Part shown: positions 34,092 to 43,354 of the stretch, piece after piece
Layout of the letters: every line of letters begins with the position of its first letter
Numbering within the stretch: the first letter of the stretch is position 1
From: an uncultured Campylobacter sp.
GTDB taxonomy: Bacteria; Campylobacterota; Campylobacteria; Campylobacterales; Campylobacteraceae
Direction: 5' to 3'
Length of the DNA: 64,000 bases
Assembly: GCF_963526985.1 (NCBI RefSeq)
Contig: NZ_CAURPW010000010.1
Span: forward strand, 6,837 to 70,836
The notes under the pieces: generated by a model
Seen by the model: the letters and a program-made list of their open reading frames with translations, nothing else
Databases searched by the model: none
Told to the model about the DNA's origin: nothing
Program-made: the position numbers and the translations under genes

Positions 34092-35723
34092 TTAGCGCTT
34101 TAGCTCGATTGCGCGCTGGAGCATTTCGTTGCTGGTCGTGATGCTCTTGGCGTTAGCGTCGTAGGCCTTTTGCGTGACGATGACCTCCGTTAGAGCCTGG
34201 GCTAGATCGACGTTTGACTGTTCTAGCGTGCTGCTAGCCAGTTTGGCGCCGTAGATGCTTTTGCCGCCTGCGTCTTTGTAGAAAAAGGCAGCGCCCGAAT
34301 TCGCGCTTTGCGAATAGATATTGTCGCCCATTTTTGCAAGCCCTTGCTCGTTTTGGAAGTGATAGAGCGCGACTTTGCCGACGGAGCGAACCTCGCCGTT
34401 GGTAAATTTAGCCAGGATGTTTCCCGAGTCGTTGGTGTAATAATCCTTTAAAATCCCCTCATATACGCCGTTTTGGGCGACCGAGACGCTTTTTGCTTGC
34501 GACGTACTGGTGACGCCCGAGTAAATTTGACCTGCGGCCGCAGGAGTGCCGAAGTCTAGTTCGACTTGCGAGCCGTTATTATCTAAAGCACCCAAAGTAG
34601 AGCTAACAAGCCTACCCTCGTGGTCGAAATCTAACTCTCCGTTAGCGTTTGAGATCGTTGCGCCGCTCGCATCTTTTACGGTTGCCGCCACGTCCCAGAC
34701 CGTACCGTTAGCGCCCTGAGGGACGCGTTTTGTTAGCGTTAGTTCCAGAGTATTTTTCGTGCCGTCCGCATTTAAAAGCTCGGTTACGAATTTTTCCCGA
34801 TTTGCCGCTTCTTTGGTCGTATTTATCTTAGCGGTCAAATTCGGTGCCGTCGTTAGATCAAAATCCCTCTCAAAACTCCTGCTTATGCTCCAATTGCCGT
34901 TTTCGTCGATCGGAGCGCTAAATTCAGCCGTTTTGCCGTTTGCGTCGGTTGCCGTTACGGTGACGAGATCGCCTTTTCTAGGGCGGGTTATATCGGCACC
35001 AGGCGTGACTCGTCCGCGTAAATTTATAGTTCTAGAAGCATTATCTATGTTACTCGTATAGGTTGCGGCGTCTACTGGCAGTGTAGCGGGCTCGGTTTTA
35101 AAAGACGAGTCGAGATTGCCTTTAAAAGTCACCTTTGACGTCGGTTTAGTCGGCAGATACAAAAACTCCGGTAGGCGAATCTTGCCCTGAGAGCCGATAT
35201 CGCCGACGTCAAGGTCGGTCGTATCTGCGCCTAGCGTATAGGCCTGCGTGACGGCGGCTCGTCCGTTTACTCTACCGAAAGCCTCTATCGCGCCCTGGCT
35301 TGGAGTTACCTGCGTTAGCGCATTTTGCGTTCCTAGGACGTAGTTGCCTTGATTTGTTACGAGATATCTTTCTTTATCGACGCCAAAGCTACCGGCGCGC
35401 GTATAGTAGGTGCCTGAGCCGTTCGTTACGCCGAAAAACCCTTTGCCGCCGATCGCCATATCTAAGACGTTATCGGTTTTCATAAACGGGCCTTGCTTGT
35501 AAAAGCTAAGCGCCGTCGTCATGCCCGTAGCGCCGAGGCCGATTTGGTCTTGGGTCGGGTTGTTGCCCGCAGCAAAGGAGGTTTGGTAAAAAATGCTCTT
35601 AAATTCCGGTATCGAAGCGGTAAAGCCGACGTTGTTTATGTTGGCGATATTGTTCGCCCACACGTCCATACTAAACCCCTGGGTTCTGACGCCGCTAACG
35701 CCGTTATACAGGCTTCTTACCAT
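34092..35723 (-). CDS. flgE: flagellar hook protein FlgE
   Basis: 543 residues. The hook joins the flagellar rod to the filament and is exported by the flagellar type III system. The N-terminal SLYNGVSGVRTQGFSMDVWA, then NNIANINNVGF, and the C-terminal SNVDLAQALTEVIVTQKAYD, then ANAKSITTSNEMLQRAI form the conserved coiled rod-type ends; the middle 400 residues are the variable surface domains. It follows flgD by 4 bp. The fliK-flgD-flgE order next to typA matches the C. jejuni locus as I remember it. A 142-bp gap separates it from nrdB downstream. Confidence 0.95.
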   Translation of the reverse strand: MVRSLYNGVSGVRTQGFSMDVWANNIANINNVGFTASIPEFKSIFYQTSFAAGNNPTQDQIGLGATGMTTALSFYKQGPFMKTDNVLDMAIGGKGFFGVTNGSGTYYTRAGSFGVDKERYLVTNQGNYVLGTQNALTQVTPSQGAIEAFGRVNGRAAVTQAYTLGADTTDLDVGDIGSQGKIRLPEFLYLPTKPTSKVTFKGNLDSSFKTEPATLPVDAATYTSNIDNASRTINLRGRVTPGADITRPRKGDLVTVTATDANGKTAEFSAPIDENGNWSISRSFERDFDLTTAPNLTAKINTTKEAANREKFVTELLNADGTKNTLELTLTKRVPQGANGTVWDVAATVKDASGATISNANGELDFDHEGRLVSSTLGALDNNGSQVELDFGTPAAAGQIYSGVTSTSQAKSVSVAQNGVYEGILKDYYTNDSGNILAKFTNGEVRSVGKVALYHFQNEQGLAKMGDNIYSQSANSGAAFFYKDAGGKSIYGAKLASSTLEQSNVDLAQALTEVIVTQKAYDANAKSITTSNEMLQRAIELKR

Positions 35724-35727
35724 CGTC

Positions 35728-36432
35728 CTATCCTTTTTTCGGCTCGGTAAATTCTTTTACTTTGTCGATACTGACGTATTGCCCGCCTACCTTTACTTGC
35801 GCGATACCGTCGATAAATTTGACGCCTTCTACGAGATAGTTTCCTACGCCGCCGTTTTTGACGTTGCCCGCCGCATCGGTGTAGCTGATCTCGACCGTGT
35901 ATGAGCCGGCTCTGACATCGTTGCCCGCGCTATCCTTGCCGTCCCACTCGAAGGTATTGGCTCCGGCGCTAGCTTGGCCAAATTCCAGCTTTCTTACGAG
36001 TTTGCCGGTGCCGTCTTTGATATTTATCGTACCGCCTTTTGCCGCGCTTTCTAAAAATCCCGCAAATTTGACGCCCGAGCCTTCTTCTTTTACAACGCCG
36101 CTGTCGCCGATTTTAGCCATCTTGCCTAGCACTCCGACGGCGTACATATTAGTGCTATTTTTTAACTGATCGGCTAGCTTTTGCATCATTTTGTTCGTAT
36201 TTTCTTGCATTTCAAGCGAAGCTAGCTGACTGGTTTGAGTTAGCATTTTTTCCGTATCCATCGGGCTTGTCGGGTCTTGATACTGAAGCTCGGTTAAAAG
36301 AAGTTTCATAAAAGCGTCCTTGTCTAGCTGGGCGTTTGGATTGGTGCCTGCGGCCTTTTGTAGGGCGTCCGCCGATTTTTTAGCGGCTTGGTTGTTTACC
36401 GTGAAGTTATTGGTTTCTAGTCCGTTTGCCAT
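35728..36432 (-). CDS. flgD: flagellar hook-capping protein FlgD
   Basis: 234 residues. It caps the growing hook and helps FlgE subunits fold in. The N-terminal export and capping region (KDAFMKLLLTELQYQDPTSP, MDTEKMLTQTSQLASLEMQE) is typical; the rest holds the FlgD Tudor/Ig-like domains (GANTFEWDGKDSAGNDVRAG, YTVEISYTD). It lies between fliK and flgE, 47 bp after fliK. Confidence 0.95.
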   Translation of the reverse strand: MANGLETNNFTVNNQAAKKSADALQKAAGTNPNAQLDKDAFMKLLLTELQYQDPTSPMDTEKMLTQTSQLASLEMQENTNKMMQKLADQLKNSTNMYAVGVLGKMAKIGDSGVVKEEGSGVKFAGFLESAAKGGTINIKDGTGKLVRKLEFGQASAGANTFEWDGKDSAGNDVRAGSYTVEISYTDAAGNVKNGGVGNYLVEGVKFIDGIAQVKVGGQYVSIDKVKEFTEPKKG

Positions 36433-36479
36433 CTTTTATCCTTTAAATTTTTATATTTCAAGCAAATTTGATTCCAAAT

Positions 36480-37928
36480 TTACACGTAGCGCGGAACGAC
36501 GAGCTCTAAACGAGGCGCCGCCGCTTCGACTTGTTCTGTGCCGTCTGCGTTAAATTTTGAGCCTTTGTAGCTTTTTTGCCCTTGCTCTTTTTTTTGCTGA
36601 TTTTGATCGCTAAAGTTCATCTCAAGCTCTGTAAAACCCATATTTACGAGGCTGTTTTTAAACTCGGCCTGATTTTGTAAAAAGAGGTTCATCGTCTGCG
36701 TGTTGGAGCTAAAATTTATGTGCAGATTGTTGCCGCGATTTACCATCGTGATCTCGACCTCGCCCAAATTTAGCGGATTTAGCGTGATGTTAAAGCGCAT
36801 AAACGGCGACTTGTAGGCCGCGACCTGCTCTTTTAAATTTGAGCTAAAGTTATCAAACGTCTCGCGCACGGCTTGGAAATTTCTGCTTTGTGCTTTGGCG
36901 TTTGAGATTACGTCTTTTACCATCGCGTTTAGCCCGCTATTTTCGCTACCGTCGCTTTGCGGCTCGGTCAGAACTTCCTCCTCGGCGCTCTCGCGCTCCG
37001 GAAATAGCAAATTTTGCAAATTTATCTTTTTAGAGTCTTGGCCGAGCCCCGATTTTTCGCTTTTTGCGGCGGTTAAATTTAGCTCGCTTTCAGCCTTGAG
37101 GCTTGGTTTTTCGTCTTTTAAATTTACCTCTTTCTCGTCCTCGTTTTTTACCGCTTCTTTTATGATTTTGGAGTTTTGAGTCAAATTTTGCGCATCTTGC
37201 GCTTTTGTATTGGCGTCTTTGGGTTGTGCTTTATTTTGCTCTTCTTGAACGGCTGCTAGTAGCTTATTTAGCGTATCTTTTGGCTCGGGCTCGTTTGCGT
37301 TTATGGCCTCTTCGACCTTGTTTTTTAGCTCGCTAAATACAAAATTTTTCTTAGGAGTTACGGGTTCAAAGAAATCTTTTTTCGCCAAACTCGGAAATTT
37401 CTCGCCCAGCTCGTCGGCCTGCTCTTGCGTCACTTCGATATTTTCTAGACCCAAATTTAGCTTATTTGCGATCTCGATTAGTTCGTTTAGATTTTTAGCT
37501 CCCCTTAGCTCGTTTAGCGTCGTTTCGCTTGATAGAGCTTTGGCTAGGCGGTTTTCGAAATTTGGAAATTTGCTGATTTTTTCGCCGCCGCTAAGCATCT
37601 CTAAAATTTGCAAAAGCTGCATAAAGGTCGCATTTTCAAACAAATTTTCCGCCGCTTCCTCGCCTAAAATTTCTTTTACGTCCGTGCTTTGGATGGGCGA
37701 TTTGATTTGCCCGTTTTGAGCCGTTTGGGCGGATAAATTTACGGCTTTTGCCATCTCTTTTAGATCTTTTTCGCTTAAATTTTCGCCTTTTTTAGCGGCC
37801 GCGTCTAGCACCATAGAGAGAAACTCGCCGTCCTCTTTACCGCCTTTTTGCGCGTTTTTGCTCTGTTTTTTCACGCCGCCTTTGATGCTCGCGTCAAATG
37901 ATAAAATATCGTTTTGAGTTGTCTGCAT
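36480..37928 (-). CDS. fliK: flagellar hook-length control protein FliK
   Basis: 482 residues. FliK is the secreted ruler that sets hook length and switches export to filament proteins. The first ~370 residues are low-complexity, rich in Lys, Glu and Asn, as expected for the ruler part. The C-terminal domain (FNITLNPLNLGEVEITMVNR, then LFLQNQAEFKNSLVNMGFTE) is the conserved substrate-switch domain. AAAGGG precedes the ATG, and a sigma-54 promoter lies 33-50 bp upstream. First gene of fliK-flgD-flgE. Confidence 0.92.
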   Translation of the reverse strand: MQTTQNDILSFDASIKGGVKKQSKNAQKGGKEDGEFLSMVLDAAAKKGENLSEKDLKEMAKAVNLSAQTAQNGQIKSPIQSTDVKEILGEEAAENLFENATFMQLLQILEMLSGGEKISKFPNFENRLAKALSSETTLNELRGAKNLNELIEIANKLNLGLENIEVTQEQADELGEKFPSLAKKDFFEPVTPKKNFVFSELKNKVEEAINANEPEPKDTLNKLLAAVQEEQNKAQPKDANTKAQDAQNLTQNSKIIKEAVKNEDEKEVNLKDEKPSLKAESELNLTAAKSEKSGLGQDSKKINLQNLLFPERESAEEEVLTEPQSDGSENSGLNAMVKDVISNAKAQSRNFQAVRETFDNFSSNLKEQVAAYKSPFMRFNITLNPLNLGEVEITMVNRGNNLHINFSSNTQTMNLFLQNQAEFKNSLVNMGFTELEMNFSDQNQQKKEQGQKSYKGSKFNADGTEQVEAAAPRLELVVPRYV

Positions 37929-37960
37929 AAAAACCCTTTAAATTTAGCTTTCATGAGCTA

Positions 37961-37978
37961 TGCAAGAAACGTTCCACA
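37961..37978 (-). promoter_or_regulatory. sigma-54 promoter of fliK-flgD-flgE
   Basis: On the minus strand TTGTGGAAC-GTTTC-TTGCA has GG and GC exactly ten bases apart, matching the RpoN consensus TGGCAC-N5-TTGC. It sits 33 bp upstream of fliK. In Campylobacter, hook and basal-body genes are RpoN-dependent through the FlgSR system, so the site fits the genes it precedes. Confidence 0.85.
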
Positions 37979-38045
37979 ACGGCTTTATTATTTTTATAAG
38001 GAAAATTTGGCTAAAATCAGCCTCATTTTAATAACGGAGAAAAAT

Positions 38046-39854
38046 TTGGAAAAGATACGAAACATCGCCGTCATCGCTCACGTCGATCACGGCAAAACTA
38101 CGATGGTTGACGAGCTTTTGAAACAATCGGGTACTTTTAACGAGCACCAAACCGTCGGCGAACGCGTGATGGATAGCAACGACATCGAGCGCGAGCGCGG
38201 CATCACGATACTATCAAAAAACACCGCGATCCGCTACAAAGACACCAAAATCAACATCATCGACACCCCGGGCCACGCCGATTTTGGTGGCGAGGTAGAG
38301 CGCGTGCTAAAGATGGTCGACGGCGTTTTACTGCTCGTAGACGCGCAAGAAGGCGTAATGCCGCAGACTAAATTCGTCGTAAAAAAGGCTCTCTCGCTCG
38401 GCCTTCGCCCAATCGTCGTCGTAAATAAAATCGACAAACCAGCAGCCGATCCGGATCGCGTGATAAACGAGATTTTCGACCTTTTCGTGGCGCTTGAGGC
38501 AAACGACGAGCAGCTAGAGTTTCCCGTCGTTTACGCGGCGGCTAGAAACGGCTACGCGAAGCTAAATTTGGCCGACGAAAACGTAAATATGCAACCGCTT
38601 TTCGAGACGATTTTGTCTCACGTTCCGGCTCCTAGCGGCGACGTGAATAACCCTTTGCAGCTTCAGGTTTTCACGCTTGATTACGATAACTACGTCGGTA
38701 AAATAGGCATCGCGCGCATCTTTAACGGTAAAATTTCTAAAAACCAAAACGTGATGCTCGCTAAAGCCGACGGCACGAAAACGACGGGTAGGATTTCAAA
38801 ACTCATCGGCTTTTTGGGTCTTGAGCGCCGCGACATAGACGAGGCGCAAGTGGGCGATATCGTGGCGATAGCGGGCTTTGAGGCGCTGGACGTGGGCGAT
38901 AGCGTTGTGGATCCAAACTCTCCGATGCCGCTTGATCCGCTAAAAATCGAGGAGCCTACGCTTAGCGTCGTATTTAGCGTAAACGATAGTCCGCTAGCGG
39001 GTACCGAGGGCAAGCACGTAACATCAAACAAACTAGATGAACGCCTAGCTAGCGAGATGAAAACAAACATCGCGATGCGCTACGAAAACATCGGCGAGGG
39101 TAAATTTAAGGTTAGCGGGCGCGGCGAGCTACAAATCACGATTTTGGCCGAAAACATGCGCCGAGAGGGCTTTGAGTTTTGCCTCGGACGTCCGGAAGTC
39201 ATCATCAAAGAGATCGAGGGCGTGCGCTGCGAGCCGTTTGAGCTGCTAGTGTGCGACGTGCCGGACGAGTTTAGCGGCACCGTGATCGAAAAACTCGGAC
39301 GCAGAAAGGCCGAGATGGTCTCGATGAACCCGACCGGCGACGGACAGACGAGGATCGAGTTTGAGATCCCCGCACGCGGTCTCATCGGCTTTAGAAGCCA
39401 GTTTTTGACCGATACAAAAGGCGAGGGCATCATGAACCACAGCTTCCTCGAGTTTCGTCCGCTTATAGGCAGCGTCGAGCACCGCAGTAACGGCGCTCTA
39501 GTCTCGATGGAAAACGGCGTGACGCTAGCGTATAGCCTCTGGAACTTGCAAGATCGCGGCGTCCTTTTCGTCGATCCGCAAACCAAAACCTACGTGGGCA
39601 TGATCATCGGCGAGCACAGCCGTCCAAACGACCTGGACGTAAACCCAATCAAAGGCAAAAACCTAACCAACGTGCGCGCTAGCGGCTCTGATGATGCTAT
39701 CAAGCTCGTGCCGCCTAGAAAGCTCAGCCTAGAGCGCGCTCTGGAGTGGATCGAGGAGGATGAGCTAGTCGAAGTCACGCCGACGAACATACGCGTACGT
39801 AAGCGCTATCTAGATCCGACTATGCGCCGCAGAATGGCAAAAACAAAAGAGTAA
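38046..39854 (+). CDS. typA: ribosome-associated GTPase BipA/TypA
   Basis: 602 residues. A translational GTPase that binds 70S ribosomes and supports 50S assembly and stress growth. G1 is AHVDHGKTT, the switch region RERGITILSKNTA, G3 DTPGHADFGGE, G4 NKID; EF-G-like domains and the BipA C-terminal domain (GPxxFRSQFLTDTKGEG-type segment at LIGFRSQFLTDTKGEGIMNH) follow. The start is TTG at 38046, with CGGAGA six bases upstream, giving MEKIRNIAVIAHVDHG. A frame open from 37914 overlaps fliK and is not supported. TAAAAT at 38012-38017 may be its -10. Confidence 0.95.
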   Translation: MEKIRNIAVIAHVDHGKTTMVDELLKQSGTFNEHQTVGERVMDSNDIERERGITILSKNTAIRYKDTKINIIDTPGHADFGGEVERVLKMVDGVLLLVDAQEGVMPQTKFVVKKALSLGLRPIVVVNKIDKPAADPDRVINEIFDLFVALEANDEQLEFPVVYAAARNGYAKLNLADENVNMQPLFETILSHVPAPSGDVNNPLQLQVFTLDYDNYVGKIGIARIFNGKISKNQNVMLAKADGTKTTGRISKLIGFLGLERRDIDEAQVGDIVAIAGFEALDVGDSVVDPNSPMPLDPLKIEEPTLSVVFSVNDSPLAGTEGKHVTSNKLDERLASEMKTNIAMRYENIGEGKFKVSGRGELQITILAENMRREGFEFCLGRPEVIIKEIEGVRCEPFELLVCDVPDEFSGTVIEKLGRRKAEMVSMNPTGDGQTRIEFEIPARGLIGFRSQFLTDTKGEGIMNHSFLEFRPLIGSVEHRSNGALVSMENGVTLAYSLWNLQDRGVLFVDPQTKTYVGMIIGEHSRPNDLDVNPIKGKNLTNVRASGSDDAIKLVPPRKLSLERALEWIEEDELVEVTPTNIRVRKRYLDPTMRRRMAKTKE

Positions 39855-40174
39855 ATTTTATAAATTTAGCCTGCAAATTGCGCTTTTGCGCGGTTTGCGG
39901 GATGCTCAATTTGCCGTGCTTACAAAAAGGATTTTAGATTTAAGCTTGCCGGGGAATTATTAAGCGATTTTTATGCGCTCGCCGTTTTTTAATTTCATAA
40001 ATTTAACGACTCAAAAGCTAGGGAAATTCGGCAGAAGGGCAAGGCCGTACGCAAGTTTTTATAAGCCGGCAAATATAGCCGAATTTGCCTAAATTTGTGG
40101 CGGTAGTTGAAATGCGAATTTATCTAAACTATCTACAAATTTAAACGCGCAAAGATACTAAAAGATCGGTTTAG
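39855..40174. other. 320-bp gap after typA
   Basis: No gene seen; stops in all frames and several AAATTT words. The decayed frame described next begins at its end. Confidence 0.5.
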
Positions 40175-40456
40175 CGATTTTCCGCAACCACAGCGACTAA
40201 TATTTACGGCGCAAAAGCGTCCTTAAAAAGCTTAAACTCGCAGTCAGGCTCAAACGGGCGCGATCTAAGTTATGATTACGGTTTATCAAGCCGCGTTTGC
40301 TTTACCGCAGACGGCACGGGTAATCTTTGAGCCTGCGGGTAGAGGGGCGCTCAAGATTAAGCGGCGCAAATCATGCACGAAGATATCCGAGACTTTGGTC
40401 TCTTTGACTTGAGCCAAACTATAAAAATTGCAAAAAATCAACGCCCGCCAAAATAG
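40175..40456 (+). pseudogene. decayed reading frame upstream of the first LRR gene
   Basis: One frame stays protein-like across 94 codons, broken by TGA (40328), TAG (40340) and TAA (40358). It reads ATNIYGAKASLKSLNSQSG, then LSYDYGLSSRVCFTADGTG, then after the stops MHEDIRDFGLFDLSQTIKIA. It ends 8 bp before the ATG of the LRR gene. Stops cluster within 33 bases, which suggests either a short corrupted patch or two adjoining fragments. No family recognised. Confidence 0.35.
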
Positions 40457-40464
40457 GAAGTATT

Positions 40465-41166
40465 ATGTTCACGCACTTTTTTAAACGGGATTTATCTTCG
40501 CCACTAAAAGATAACTGGGTCGAGACGCTACCACAGTACGTCAGAGACGGCGTTCTTTGCGCTAAGGAAAATCAATGCTCCTTACGAATACGCGATTGGT
40601 CGGCTTTTGATTTCATGATACCAAAACGCATGAAGGGCAAAACCGCTCGTACTAGCGACGAAGTTGTCTTGGATTTACGAGATTTATCGCTTTATCCTGA
40701 TTTGCGCGGGTTATCCATCACGACTAATTTTAACTTAATTCAGGTGCGCGACCTTGACGTTCTTTACCGACTCAAAAATTTAGAAACGCTATCTATAAAC
40801 ACTGAAAAAATGCATAAATTCAAGATAGACGTCTCCAAAATAACGGCGCTAAAAGAGCTGGTTTTAGACGGCCATAAGCCCAGCGTTTATAATATCGGCA
40901 AAGCAAAGCAGCTAGAAGTCCTCGTCCTATACGGCTACAAAAATAGCGATTTGAGCGAATTTGCTGATTTGTTAAATTTGCGCGATTTGAGGCTATTTTA
41001 CAGCGAAATAAAATCATTGGACGGCATAGAAAATATGACCAAACTAGAGCATTTAGAGATTGCTTGGGCCAAAAATTTACAAGATATTTCAGCGCTGGAT
41101 AGACTTGAGCAAAAACACGAGATAGGCGGCGTTTTGCTACCGAAGAAATTTAAACGCAAAAAATAA
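40465..41166 (+). CDS. leucine-rich-repeat protein
   Basis: 233 residues. From about residue 80 it contains five to six irregular leucine-rich repeats of about 22 residues (LKNLETLSINTEKM, LKELVLDGHKP, LEVLVLYGYKNSDL, LNLRDLRLFYSEIKSLDGIE, MTKLEHLEIAWAKNLQDISA). There is no signal peptide or membrane helix, so it is probably cytoplasmic and binds another protein. Start ATG at 40465 with TAGGAAG upstream. It resembles the longer LRR gene at 46535 in its repeats but not its N-terminus. Confidence 0.75.
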   Translation: MFTHFFKRDLSSPLKDNWVETLPQYVRDGVLCAKENQCSLRIRDWSAFDFMIPKRMKGKTARTSDEVVLDLRDLSLYPDLRGLSITTNFNLIQVRDLDVLYRLKNLETLSINTEKMHKFKIDVSKITALKELVLDGHKPSVYNIGKAKQLEVLVLYGYKNSDLSEFADLLNLRDLRLFYSEIKSLDGIENMTKLEHLEIAWAKNLQDISALDRLEQKHEIGGVLLPKKFKRKK

Positions 41167-41374
41167 AAGCCGATGATAAGCAAGAATAGCGCAAAAAACG
41201 ATGACGCTAAAAGACAAATTTACAAATACGAAAACTCGGCGCGAAATTTTAGTTGCGAGAATTTATGATTTTTCTGCTAAAATCGCGTCTTTACGATTTT
41301 TAAACCCGCGGCAAAAATCTCAAATCCGCCGCCAAATTTGCGTAAAACGACTAAATTTTTAATCAAGGTATCAA

Positions 41375-42169
41375 ATGGAACTCTCGCATATCATCGTTTT
41401 AGCCCTAGTTCAGGGCATTAGCGAGTTTTTGCCCGTATCTAGCTCGGCGCATCTAGTGCTGGTGCCAAAGCTGCTAGGATGGGCCGATCAAGGACTAGCC
41501 TTTGACGTCGCCGTTCACGTAGGCACGCTAGTTGCGATTTTGATTTATTTTAAAGACCGCATCGCCGCGCTTTTGAGAGATTTTTTCGCCTCGATCGCTC
41601 AAAAAAAGACGGTCGGCCAAAGCACGCTCGTGTGGGCGACGGGTTTTGGCACGATCCCCGTGGGGCTGTTTGGCCTAGCCTTTGGCGATTTTATCGAGCA
41701 GTACGCTAGAAACGGCGCTTTGATCGCTATTATGACCATAGTTTTTGGATTAATTTTAGGCTTTGCCGATAAAAAAAGCGGCGTAAAGGACGAAGCCGCC
41801 ATCACGATAAAAATCGCCCTAATCATCGGCCTAGCGCAAGCAATCGCGCTCATACCGGGCGTTTCGCGCTCGGGCGTGACGATGACTGCGGCGCTAATGC
41901 TCGGTTTTTCTCGAACGGCGAGCGCAAATTTTTCGTTTTTGCTCTCGATCCCGGTTATCGTGCTAGCAGGCGGTTTGGAGGCTATTAAAGTCTTTAAGAT
42001 GCCCGATGCGCTACCTTGGAGCGACCTTGCTATCGGCGCGGCGATTAGCGGCGTTAGCGCGTATCTTTGCGTACGGCTATTTATGGCGATGTTGCAGCGC
42101 ATTTCGATGATGCCGTTTGTGATTTATCGTTTGGTTTTGGGCGTATTTTTGCTCCTAACGTTTTTATAA
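41375..42169 (+). CDS. uppP: undecaprenyl-diphosphatase
   Basis: 264 residues, about eight membrane helices. It dephosphorylates undecaprenyl pyrophosphate to recycle the lipid carrier for peptidoglycan and surface glycans; overexpression gives bacitracin resistance in other bacteria. The two signature motifs are GISEFLPVSSSAHL (residues 14-27) and PGVSRSGVTMTAALMLG. ATCAAGGTATCAA precedes the ATG. Its 3' end overlaps the end of the frameshifted phosphatase on the other strand by 46 bp. Confidence 0.96.
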   Translation: MELSHIIVLALVQGISEFLPVSSSAHLVLVPKLLGWADQGLAFDVAVHVGTLVAILIYFKDRIAALLRDFFASIAQKKTVGQSTLVWATGFGTIPVGLFGLAFGDFIEQYARNGALIAIMTIVFGLILGFADKKSGVKDEAAITIKIALIIGLAQAIALIPGVSRSGVTMTAALMLGFSRTASANFSFLLSIPVIVLAGGLEAIKVFKMPDALPWSDLAIGAAISGVSAYLCVRLFMAMLQRISMMPFVIYRLVLGVFLLLTFL

Positions 42170-42610
42170 ATCGGCAAATTCGGGCTCAAATTTAAAATCT
42201 GTAGCCCAAATTTGCTTTGTAAATTTAAAGCGTAAATTTGACTAAGACGGGTCAAAATGTGCTGCACGGTGTTCTCTTTGTATTCGCAAATTTCCTCAAA
42301 CAGCGCGTTGCCGTCTTGCTTTTTTATGGCTAGCAGCTCGTCTTTATGCTTTTTTATCGCTTCGCCCTTATTGCCTAGCACTAGGACGTGCTTGACGTTT
42401 AGCTTGCTAAAGATGGATATGCTGGTCTGCATATCCTTGTGAAAGCTTAGATCGCCTATGTTATAGACCGTGTCGCATGGGTTTACTCTCGTTCCAGAGG
42501 CGAATGAGCGCCTTGTCCATCGCCTCTACGCTAGAAAAAGGCCTAAAGCATGGATGAAATTTCATGATATTGCTATGTCCGAAGTGCAAATCGGAGGTAA
42601 AATAAATCAT
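42124..42610 (-). pseudogene. frameshifted metallophosphatase
   Basis: The first frame starts at ATG 42610 and reads MIYFTSDLHFGHSNIMKFH, then FSSVEAMDKALIRLWNE, before stopping at 42461. The reading continues in another frame from about 42477 with CDTVYNIGDLSFHKDM and VKHVLVLGNKGEAIKKHKDEL. Joined, this is a calcineurin-type metallophosphatase (DxHxGH, then GDxxx, then GN[HD]) with a one-base frameshift near 42478-42482. The usual GNHD is GNKG here, and the C-terminus has drifted into unrelated sequence that overlaps uppP. The ATG overlaps the stop of the intact phosphatase upstream (ATGA), so it was once coupled to it. Confidence 0.75.
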
Positions 42611-43296
42611 TTTTGCTCCCTTAAATCCGCTTCAAATTTCTCGCCGCTTTTTATCTCCATTATCTCTAGCCTTTTAAAAAACACGGCTCCAACGTCCATC
42701 GAAAAGACGTTATTTGCGTGTCTGGTTATCCTATTTTCCTCGCTTACGACATGCCCGTGAAATATCTGCTTGCCGGTATTATTGCCCTCCCAAAAGGGCT
42801 CTATACTCCACAGCACGTAGTCCTCGTCCTGCTCCTCTTCGCTTTTGCCGCCGTCAAAAGCTGCATGGACGAATATGTTTTTTTCAGAGCTTACGACGTG
42901 GGGCATATCGTTTATAAAATCCTTGAGCCACGAGAGCGCGAAACTGTTTAAATTTCGCTTGTAGATCGATCTTTTTGTTTTGTCGCCGCCGTTTCTAAGC
43001 CAAATTTGATGATCTAGCGCGTTGCCGCCGAAATACCCGTCCATCATCATTTTTTCGTGATTTCCTAGCACGTGGATCAGCGCGTATCCGTTTCTAACTA
43101 GCTCGGCGTATCTTTTATAAAGCCCGATCGTATCCTCGCCGCGGTCGCAGCTGTCGCCCAGGATGATTATCAGATCTTTTTTGCTCAAATTTATCTTTTT
43201 AAGCATCAGGTTAAAAAGCCCGAGGGAGCCGTGCAGATCGCCGAATACAAAAATCCGCGCGTAATTATCTTCGTTTATGTGTTTTATCTTTATCAT
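42607..43296 (-). CDS. PP1/PP2A-like (lambda-type) metallophosphatase
   Basis: 229 residues with the metal-ligand motifs of calcineurin-type phosphatases in order: VFGDLHGSLG, ILGDSCDRGEDT and LGNHEKMMMDG, then FVHAAFDGG and FHGHVV. This is the Ser/Thr phosphatase arrangement seen in bacteriophage lambda phosphatase. It may act on phosphoproteins or on dinucleotides such as Ap4A; I cannot decide. It is followed, with start/stop overlap, by the frameshifted phosphatase, so an original two-phosphatase unit has lost one member. Confidence 0.85.
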   Translation of the reverse strand: MIKIKHINEDNYARIFVFGDLHGSLGLFNLMLKKINLSKKDLIIILGDSCDRGEDTIGLYKRYAELVRNGYALIHVLGNHEKMMMDGYFGGNALDHQIWLRNGGDKTKRSIYKRNLNSFALSWLKDFINDMPHVVSSEKNIFVHAAFDGGKSEEEQDEDYVLWSIEPFWEGNNTGKQIFHGHVVSEENRITRHANNVFSMDVGAVFFKRLEIMEIKSGEKFEADLREQK

Positions 43297-43354
43297 TTTT
43301 TGTTCTTGATTTTTAAATTTGCGGAAAATTTTTGGGTTAAGTTTTATAAGATTA

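Noticed and set aside
37914..38045. Extended N-terminus for TypA
   Set aside because: The extra 44 residues overlap fliK and its promoter; the TTG at 38046 has a ribosome site and gives the conserved start.
39080..39586. 168-codon minus-strand frame opposite typA
   Set aside because: Antisense shadow of a conserved gene; no independent start signal or homology.
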